From the NCBI GenBank assembly GCA_030621655.1, contig JAUXHH010000130.1, positions 1 to 5,340 of the forward strand: 5,340 bases of DNA, read 5' to 3'. A program made the translations under genes and the position numbers. This stretch comes from Desulfobacterales bacterium. Lineage in GTDB: Bacteria > Desulfobacterota > Desulfobulbia > Desulfobulbales > BM004. The notes beneath the pieces were generated by a model. It had not been told where the DNA came from. It saw nothing but the letters and a program-made list of their open reading frames with translations, and did not search any database. This document shows positions 1-5,340 of this stretch, in pieces. The number at the start of each line of letters is the position of its first letter. The stretch's first letter is position 1.

Positions 1-699
1 GGCAGGCCATTCCGTGACTGGCTGGCCGATTTCTGTAAACATGCAGAAATGATAATGTCTGTTGGTACCTGTGCAGCCTTCGGTGGTGTTGTTACCGCCC
101 ACGAAAATATCAACGAAATGAGCGGGCTGCAGTTTCTCCATAACCGGAAGGGAGGGTTGCTTGGCAGTGAATTTATTTCTAAAAACGGACTGCCGGTAGT
201 CAACGTACCCGGCTGTCCGTCACATCCTGACTGGATTGTTGAAACCATGACGGCTCTCCTTAAAGGCTGGCTGGACATGGACGGCCTTGATGAATTTCAC
301 CGGCCAAAGGTGTTTTTCAGTAAGCTGGCCCATCATGGATGTCCCAGGAATGAATACTATGAATTTAAGGCATCAGCAGTCGGTTATTCCCAGCAGGGGT
401 GCCTGTTTGAATTTCTCGGCTGCAAGGGGACCCTGTGTGAGTCTGACTGCAATGAAAGGCTGTGGCTGGGCCGTACAGGAAGTTGCACCAGGGGAGGTTT
501 TCCCTGTATTGCCTGCACTTCACCACTTTTTCCTGACAAGCAGCGGCCATATTTCAGTACGAGAAAAATCGGGGATGTCCCCGTAACTCTTCCCCTGGAT
601 GTTCCCAAGGCCTGGTTCGTTGGGATCTCCGGCATGTCCAAACTGGCCTGTCCGGAGAGATTGAAAAAAAATGCTGTTTCTTTCAAATGGATCAGCTGA
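1..699 (+). CDS. hoxB: [NiFe]-hydrogenase small subunit, sensory HoxB/HupU-like (5' partial)
   Basis: Electron-transfer subunit of a [NiFe] hydrogenase, predicted to hold three Fe-S clusters and to pair with the large subunit encoded next. The reading frame is open from base 1, so the N-terminus, including the first CxxC of the proximal cluster and any Tat signal, lies outside the window; 232 residues are visible. Seen: the proximal-cluster motifs SVGTCAAFGG (Cys codon 70-72) and NVPGCPSHPDW (Cys 214-216); distal-cluster ligands in AHHGCPR (His 331-333, Cys 340-342), CLFEFLGCKG (Cys 400-402 and 421-423); and medial-cluster Cys at 448-450, 505-507 and 514-516 (PCIACTSPLFP). Additional cysteines sit at 436-438 and 484-486. 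The C-terminus is short and hydrophilic without the membrane anchor of group 1 enzymes, which fits a soluble protein. The large-subunit gene starts 53 bases downstream, probably in the same operon. The family call is firm; the sensory assignment rests mainly on the partner subunit and the kinase. Confidence 0.9.
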   Translation, partial: GRPFRDWLADFCKHAEMIMSVGTCAAFGGVVTAHENINEMSGLQFLHNRKGGLLGSEFISKNGLPVVNVPGCPSHPDWIVETMTALLKGWLDMDGLDEFHRPKVFFSKLAHHGCPRNEYYEFKASAVGYSQQGCLFEFLGCKGTLCESDCNERLWLGRTGSCTRGGFPCIACTSPLFPDKQRPYFSTRKIGDVPVTLPLDVPKAWFVGISGMSKLACPERLKKNAVSFKWIS

Positions 700-743
700 G
701 TGTACTTTCAGTTGATTTATTGAACGTATAGAAAACATCCGAT

Positions 744-747
744 GGAG
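744..747 (+). promoter_or_regulatory. Ribosome binding site for the large subunit
   Basis: GGAG lies five bases before the ATG at 753. It supports that start, which also places the conserved L0 motif (PFNRLEGD) at the expected distance from the N-terminus. Confidence 0.65.
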
Positions 748-752
748 ATGCC

Positions 753-2204
753 ATGGCTAAACTGATTGCAATTGACCCTTTCAACAGGCTCGAAGGGGAT
801 TTGCGCGTTGAACTTGAAGTTGATGCCAATACGGTCATTTCTGCAAAGAGTTCCGGTATCATGTTCCGCGGTTTCGAACGGATAATGCCTGGCAGATCAC
901 CGATGGATGCACTGGTGATTACTCCCCGTATATGCGGCATCTGTAGTGGTTCTCACGGTGTAGCTGCTGCGAAATGCCTGGCCCAGGCACAGGGTGCGGA
1001 AATGCCTGAAAACGGCTTTCACATGAAAAACCTTATCCTGGGTATCGAGGTGGTCATGAGCCACCTGAGCCACTATTATCTCCTCTTCGCTCCCGACCTG
1101 ACCAGTCCCCGCTACAATAAACTCAGTGTATATGAATCCGTGAATCAGCGCTTTACTGCCATGAACGGCTCTTCGGTCGTACTTGCCTTAAAGGCCAGGC
1201 AAAGCGCCTTGGAGATTATGGGGCTGGTCGGAGGCAAGTGGCCGAACAGCCTGGCAATTCACCCTACCGGCACAACCTCAACTATGAATCTCAGCAGCCT
1301 GACGAGAACAATAGGCATCCTGAACGAATTCCGGGATTTCCTTGAAAAAAGATTCCTGGGCTGCGCCTTAAGCGAATGGCTTGATATCGACAGCTTTGAT
1401 AAACTTTTAGAATGGCAGTCCAATCCCCAGCATGGTGAAAGTGACCTCGGGCTTTTCCTTACAATGTGCCTTGAGGCCGGACTTGATAGAATAGGCAAAG
1501 GACCGAACAGGTATATGAGTTACGGTGCCTATGATCTCCCGGATGGATCCACCTGGCTGCCTAAAGGTTATTTTGATGGGAGAACCAAGCCATTTGACCA
1601 GGCACTCATCAAAGAACATATAGGTGCGTCCTTTTTCAGGGATGCTGTCGAAGCAAGACATCCACTGGATGGGGTGACTTCTCCACTGGCAGATAAGACC
1701 GGGGCATACAGCTGGGCCAAGGCGCCACGCTATGACGGCAAGACTGTTGAGGTCGGGCCCCTGGCAAGGATGATTATTGCCGGTGACCCCTTGTTGACAG
1801 ATATGATACGCCAGATGGACTCTTCAGTCATGACACGCATGTTTGCCAGGCTCCGGGAAATGTGCAGGCTTACAAAAGAGATGTCCAACTGGCTTGAAAG
1901 GATTAATCCGGCTGAACCTTTTTATGCTGTACCCTCCAGCAGATTCACGTCTAATGGTATCGGCCTGACAGAAGCTGCACGTGGCAGCCTGGGACACTGG
2001 ATGAAAATTTCCTCAAACCTGATTGATAACTACCAGGTTGTGACACCATCTGCCTGGAATATGTCGCCCAGGGATGAAAACGGACAGCCGGGGCCTGTTG
2101 AGCAGGCCCTGACTGGTGTAAGTGTCTCTGACACAAATGATCCTGTCGAGGTAAATCACATTATCCGTTCTTTTGATCCCTGCATGTCCTGTACTGTCCA
2201 CTGA
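753..2204 (+). CDS. hoxC: [NiFe]-hydrogenase large subunit, regulatory HoxC/HupV-like
   Basis: Carries the Ni-Fe active site of a group-2 hydrogenase and most likely acts as the H2-binding half of a cytosolic sensor. It is 483 residues long, close to known HoxC/HupV proteins. Seen: the L0 motif PFNRLEGD (residues 9-16), the L1 motif RICGICSGSH (59-68, Cys61 and Cys64), and the C-terminal DPCMSCTVH (475-483, Cys477 and Cys480). The stop codon follows His483 directly, so there is no C-terminal extension for a maturation protease; in the known families this is characteristic of sensory hydrogenases (HoxC/HupV) and rare in catalytic ones. Asp16 in place of the usual His of RIEGH, and Ile63 within CGIC, also match sensors. 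His68 and Leu111, by contrast, match catalytic enzymes. Gene order (small, large, PAS kinase) repeats hoxBCJ. An uptake enzyme without an extension cannot be fully excluded. Confidence 0.93.
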   Translation: MAKLIAIDPFNRLEGDLRVELEVDANTVISAKSSGIMFRGFERIMPGRSPMDALVITPRICGICSGSHGVAAAKCLAQAQGAEMPENGFHMKNLILGIEVVMSHLSHYYLLFAPDLTSPRYNKLSVYESVNQRFTAMNGSSVVLALKARQSALEIMGLVGGKWPNSLAIHPTGTTSTMNLSSLTRTIGILNEFRDFLEKRFLGCALSEWLDIDSFDKLLEWQSNPQHGESDLGLFLTMCLEAGLDRIGKGPNRYMSYGAYDLPDGSTWLPKGYFDGRTKPFDQALIKEHIGASFFRDAVEARHPLDGVTSPLADKTGAYSWAKAPRYDGKTVEVGPLARMIIAGDPLLTDMIRQMDSSVMTRMFARLREMCRLTKEMSNWLERINPAEPFYAVPSSRFTSNGIGLTEAARGSLGHWMKISSNLIDNYQVVTPSAWNMSPRDENGQPGPVEQALTGVSVSDTNDPVEVNHIIRSFDPCMSCTVH

Positions 2205-2225
2205 AATATCCGGGTTAGACCCTTT

Positions 2226-2229
2226 GGAG
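2226..2229 (+). promoter_or_regulatory. Possible ribosome binding site for the hybrid kinase, long spacing
   Basis: GGAG lies 13 bases before the ATG at 2243, longer than the usual 5-9. The frame has a TAG at 2216-2218 and no ATG, GTG or TTG between that stop and 2243, so 2243 is the earliest possible start. The wide spacing may lower kinase translation relative to the hydrogenase subunits; that is inference. Confidence 0.4.
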
Positions 2230-2242
2230 TTGCTGCAATAAA

Positions 2243-4591
2243 ATGGGAAATTCTCAAACATTCTCCGACATACTTGCCTCAGGCTACAGGGAAGCAGTAG
2301 TTATACTTTCCCGGGACCTCAAAGTTGTAGGCGCCAACGATACATTCCTTACTGAAAATAATCTTAACCTCGATGATATTCAGGGAAAAACATGTCACGA
2401 GGTTCTCAAGAGCTGCATGAACTTCTGCAAGCAACAGATTGATGAATGTCCTGTGCACGAGGCTCTGTCTACAGGAAAGCATGTCAGCATCACCCACCAG
2501 GATGTCATGATCGACTCCGTTCCGCACCATTATAAGATTGATATCTATCCTGTTACTGATGAAAAGAACGGCGAGACCCATTTCCTTCATATCGCCAGAG
2601 ATATTACCAACCGCATAGAAGAGGAAAGGTTGAAAGACAACATGTGGATGGAAATATTAAACCGCATGGAACACCTCTATGCTGCCATGGTAGACGGCAA
2701 TGAAAATATTGAGCATATTCAGGGTGAGATTGACCAGCTCATAGAAATTGTTCCTCTCGCTGTGGTTGGCTGGGATTCTCATGGTGACATTACCCGTTGG
2801 AATACAAATGCAGAAATCATTTTCGGCAATGCCGCAAATGAAGTTTTAGGGAAACCCTTTATAGAGTTTTTTGCCAGCGGCAAGTCCCAGGAAAGATTTT
2901 CAGAAATTATACACAAACTGAAAATGGGCCAGACTGAAATATATTCCCTTGCTGAAAACAGGACTGCTTCAGGGCATATTATCTCTTGTGAGTGGCACCA
3001 TAGTGTTTATCAATACGACAATAATGGCGACATGTCTGCCTGTCTGTCCCTGGGGCAGGATGTAACCGAAAGATTATCCACGGAAAAAGATCTCGGGAAA
3101 CTTGCAGGGCAGCTTAAGGCAATTCTTAATGCTACAGGCGATGCCCTTGTCGGCGTAAATAATCTCAGGCGAATAATTCTTTGGAATCCAGCCGCAGAAA
3201 AACTTTTTGGCTGGCTTGCCAGCGAGGTTATGGGACGGGAAATAGAAATGCTCTTCCCTGCTGACCTGCAAGAAAGCCAGACCGAAAAATTTCGTCAGTT
3301 TCTTGAAGGCAAACAGCAGAAAAAAGGGCACAAGACAACCTTTGAAACATCTGCCCTTCGGCGGGACTCCATAACTGTTCCGGTTGAGATCACCTTATCT
3401 TCTTCACTTATAGAGGACAAGCGTAACTGTTTTGCGGTATTCCATGAGATCACTGAAAGAAAACGCACTGAAAAGATATTGATTCAGTCTGAAAAGATGC
3501 GCTCACTTGGGGAGATGGCCAGCGGTGTAGCCCATGATTTTAATAATAGCCTGACAATAATCCTGGGTAATATCAAACTGCTCAAAGAGACTGGTGTTGA
3601 TAATGCAATTGCTGAAAAACTTGATGCCATTGAAAAGGCAGCCCAGCAGGGTGCAGCGACTATTGCCAGTTTGCAGGGATTCAGCCGTGGAACTGAGGAT
3701 ACTCACAAACAGACTGAACTCCTGGCCTTGAAACCTCTGATTGAGGAGGTCAGGAATCTTACCCGTTTCAGATGGAAAGACCTGCCCCAGAAAGAAGGAT
3801 ATACCATCGATTTCACAACCGAGGCTGAAAACACACCTGCTCTGCTTATCAATGGTCCTGATTTTAAGGAGATGTTAACCAATCTTATTTTTAATGCTGT
3901 AGATGCCATGCCTACCGGCGGGCATATTCACCTCAGTGTAAAACAGGAAGAGGACAAGGTCCTATTGGCGGTGCAGGATAACGGAAAGGGGTTGTCAAAA
4001 AAGGAGGCTGCACATATATTTGACCCTTATTTTACTACCAAGGGAAGAGGGCATGCCGGTCTTGGATTACGCATTGCCAAACGATTTGTTGAACGCATTG
4101 GAGGTTCGATAATGGTGAAAAGTGTCAAGGGAGCCGGCTCCACTTTTACAATTGAGTTTCCCCTTCTTACCACCTCTGATCCGGAAAAACTGCTCCAGCC
4201 GAAAAAACACACGCTGCCGTTACACCTGCAAATACTTCTCATCGATGATGAACCTCTTGTCCGAAACCTGCTCAGACAGGTACTGGAACAGGCCGGCCAT
4301 ACAGTGACTGAGGCAAGTAATGGCAAGGAAGGGGTCCGGTGTTTCCGGGAAAACAATTTTGATCTTGTTATCACCGATCATGGCATGCCTGTAATGAACG
4401 GCCTGGATGCCGCCTTCCGCATCAAGAAACAAAAACCTGAAACACCGGTTATACTCATTACCGGTTGGCAGACGGAAACTGATGCAACTTTTCAAAAGCC
4501 AAGCGGCATAGATGAATTTATCACCAAGCCGTTTGATCTTGAAGAACTCCTTGATCTGATCGATAAATATGGGAGTAAAAATAACATGTAG
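2243..4591 (+). CDS. Soluble PAS-PAS-PAS hybrid histidine kinase with C-terminal receiver, putative H2-signal transducer
   Basis: Predicted signalling partner of the upstream hydrogenase, 782 residues. No membrane-spanning segment is visible, so it is probably cytosolic like HoxJ/HupT. Domains: PAS-like 1 at about 8-123, ending HIARDITNRIEEE, with Cys51, Cys58, Cys62 and Cys69; a helical linker at 124-165; PAS 2 at about 166-278, ending GQDVTERL; PAS 3 at about 286-408, with WNPAAEKLFGW and ending HEITERKRTE; a HisKA dimerisation domain at about 414-482 with phospho-acceptor His431 in GVAHDFNNSL; an ATPase domain at about 535-641 with the N box (NLIFNAVDAM), G1 (DNGKGL), F box (FDPYFTTK) and G2 (GHAGLGL); and a receiver at about 663-776 with acidic pair Asp668/Asp669, phospho-acceptor Asp712 (TDHGMP), Thr740 and Lys762. 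All catalytic residues are present, so kinase and receiver should be active. It starts 38 bases after the large-subunit stop, likely in one operon. The link to H2 rests on synteny with hoxJ; the signal is inferred. Confidence 0.93.
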   Translation: MGNSQTFSDILASGYREAVVILSRDLKVVGANDTFLTENNLNLDDIQGKTCHEVLKSCMNFCKQQIDECPVHEALSTGKHVSITHQDVMIDSVPHHYKIDIYPVTDEKNGETHFLHIARDITNRIEEERLKDNMWMEILNRMEHLYAAMVDGNENIEHIQGEIDQLIEIVPLAVVGWDSHGDITRWNTNAEIIFGNAANEVLGKPFIEFFASGKSQERFSEIIHKLKMGQTEIYSLAENRTASGHIISCEWHHSVYQYDNNGDMSACLSLGQDVTERLSTEKDLGKLAGQLKAILNATGDALVGVNNLRRIILWNPAAEKLFGWLASEVMGREIEMLFPADLQESQTEKFRQFLEGKQQKKGHKTTFETSALRRDSITVPVEITLSSSLIEDKRNCFAVFHEITERKRTEKILIQSEKMRSLGEMASGVAHDFNNSLTIILGNIKLLKETGVDNAIAEKLDAIEKAAQQGAATIASLQGFSRGTEDTHKQTELLALKPLIEEVRNLTRFRWKDLPQKEGYTIDFTTEAENTPALLINGPDFKEMLTNLIFNAVDAMPTGGHIHLSVKQEEDKVLLAVQDNGKGLSKKEAAHIFDPYFTTKGRGHAGLGLRIAKRFVERIGGSIMVKSVKGAGSTFTIEFPLLTTSDPEKLLQPKKHTLPLHLQILLIDDEPLVRNLLRQVLEQAGHTVTEASNGKEGVRCFRENNFDLVITDHGMPVMNGLDAAFRIKKQKPETPVILITGWQTETDATFQKPSGIDEFITKPFDLEELLDLIDKYGSKNNM

Positions 4592-4631
4592 TGTTACTGT
4601 TGACTGCTGAAATATTCATGAGAAATGCAGG

Positions 4632-5340
4632 TCAGAAGAGGAGAACCGACACTATTGCTATCACAATAAGGGGCAGGTGCCGGAAGAATGGTGGTGCCAC
4701 GTTTTCAGCTGGTAATGATGCAATGAGCCTGGATGCCACTATAAAAGAAAATATCAGGCCAATTACTATAAGAGCAAGCTGCAAAATATATATGGATTGC
4801 ATATCAAGTCTGAACGCTATGTGCGGAAATGAATATCCCACCTGATTGCTCAGGATAACAAAGAAATCCGCCGCATGATTTAAAAGCGGCACAAGCCGAA
4901 TGGCAATTTCATTGGCATAGATCAGGGGCAGCATGGCCATAAAAAAGGTTGAACCGAAGCCTTTGCCTGCATCAGTATCTACCATGCCTGTAAATGCTAC
5001 CCCGGCAACAGCGACATGGTAGGCAAACAGTACCGAAGCAATCATCAGCAGGCCATATGTCAGTTCCATGGAACCGATGTAACTATTGAGCCTCATCGGT
5101 ATTGTTGTAAGGTCAAGCCCCCTGAATATCTGGGTTCCCCACAGTAACGGTACAAAGAGGATCATGGCAAGATCAGCTGAACGGGCATGCCAAAGCTCCC
5201 ACCCAGGCGGCCTGAGATTGAACCGAACAGCCTCATTCTGGCAGGCCTTCATGCAGTTACCGCACAACACGCAATCCTGGTTGGTGTCCATGGCAAAGGG
5301 GCCCTTTGCCATGGAGCAGCCAGGTATATCATCACGACCG
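4632..5340 (-). CDS. 4Fe-4S ferredoxin-type polytopic membrane protein (N-terminus beyond window)
   Basis: C-terminal part of a membrane iron-sulfur protein of unknown specific role, broadly resembling NapH/NosR-like polyferredoxin membrane proteins. The frame stays open to the right edge, so although an ATG exists at 5312, the coding sequence very probably begins further upstream: the preceding codons read GRDDIPGCS and add another Cys at 5316-5318. Seen: one ferredoxin-type motif CVLCGNCMKAC (Cys codons at 5271-5273, 5262-5264, 5253-5255 and 5241-5243), with Gln rather than the usual Pro after the last Cys, followed by NLRPPGWELW. About five or six hydrophobic stretches follow, roughly residues 46-64, 83-108, 121-143, 147-163, 175-198 and 209-226 counted from that ATG, ending in a hydrophobic C-terminus. 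It likely moves electrons at or across the membrane. It converges on the kinase gene with 40 bases between stops, so it belongs to a different transcription unit and a link to H2 sensing is unproven. Confidence 0.75.
   Translation of the reverse strand, partial: GRDDIPGCSMAKGPFAMDTNQDCVLCGNCMKACQNEAVRFNLRPPGWELWHARSADLAMILFVPLLWGTQIFRGLDLTTIPMRLNSYIGSMELTYGLLMIASVLFAYHVAVAGVAFTGMVDTDAGKGFGSTFFMAMLPLIYANEIAIRLVPLLNHAADFFVILSNQVGYSFPHIAFRLDMQSIYILQLALIVIGLIFSFIVASRLIASLPAENVAPPFFRHLPLIVIAIVSVLLF

Noticed and set aside
712..732. TTGATT and TATAGA resembling -35 and -10 boxes before the large subunit
   Set aside because: The spacing is only nine bases, far from the 16-18 needed, so no promoter can be supported in this gap.
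2212..2225. Small hairpin GGGT-TAG-ACCC followed by TTT after the large-subunit stop
   Set aside because: A four-pair stem with a short T run is too weak for an intrinsic terminator, and it lies between genes expected to be co-transcribed.
4582..4596. Inverted repeat TAACA-TGTAG-TGTTA across the kinase stop, between convergent genes
   Set aside because: The five-pair AT-rich stem without a T tract is not convincing as a terminator, and short palindromes like this arise by chance.
4591..4845. Plus-strand 84-codon frame beginning with GTG next to the kinase stop
   Set aside because: It lies almost wholly antisense to the minus-strand membrane protein gene, has a basic, composition-biased product with no recognisable motif, and has no clear ribosome binding site.
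4632..5312. Taking the ATG at 5312 as the true start of the minus-strand gene
   Set aside because: The frame remains open upstream to the window edge with plausible coding sequence and another Cys, so the gene is treated as partial.

Overview
The window carries most of a putative hydrogen-sensing operon on the plus strand, followed by the 3' part of a convergent gene on the minus strand. The layout is: [NiFe]-hydrogenase small subunit (5' end cut by the window edge, stop at 699), [NiFe]-hydrogenase large subunit (753-2204), soluble hybrid histidine kinase with three PAS-like domains and a C-terminal receiver (2243-4591), and on the minus strand the C-terminal part of a 4Fe-4S ferredoxin-type polytopic membrane protein (4632 to beyond the right edge).

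The key observation is that the large subunit stops directly after the C-terminal nickel-binding motif DPCMSCTVH. Energy-conserving [NiFe] hydrogenases normally carry a peptide beyond this His that is cleaved during maturation. Its absence is the hallmark of the regulatory (H2-sensing) hydrogenases HoxBC/HupUV. The order small subunit - large subunit - PAS histidine kinase is also that of hoxB-hoxC-hoxJ. The likely working model is that the cytosolic heterodimer senses H2 and controls the kinase through its N-terminal PAS region. The kinase then passes phosphate from His431 to its own receiver Asp712 and possibly on to a partner outside the window.

Several details depart from the textbook HoxBCJ system. 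The active-site and gas-channel residues of the large subunit are a mixture of sensor-type (Asp16, Ile63) and catalytic-type (His68, Leu111). The first PAS-like domain of the kinase has four cysteines (51, 58, 62, 69) that could hold a redox cofactor. The kinase has three PAS domains and a fused receiver in place of the simple HoxJ/HupT layout. The small subunit has extra cysteines around its medial and distal cluster motifs. Together these point to a divergent sensory group-2 hydrogenase (2b- or 2c-like), possibly with electron-transfer-based signalling; that mechanism is inference.

The base composition looks moderate in GC (judged by eye). A multi-PAS hybrid kinase next to a polyferredoxin-type membrane protein suggests an anaerobic or microaerobic bacterium, perhaps a deltaproteobacterial (Desulfobacterota-like) lineage. 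The taxon cannot be fixed from this window. No RNA genes, mobile elements, CRISPR arrays or long repeats were seen, and no gap between genes exceeds about 55 bases.
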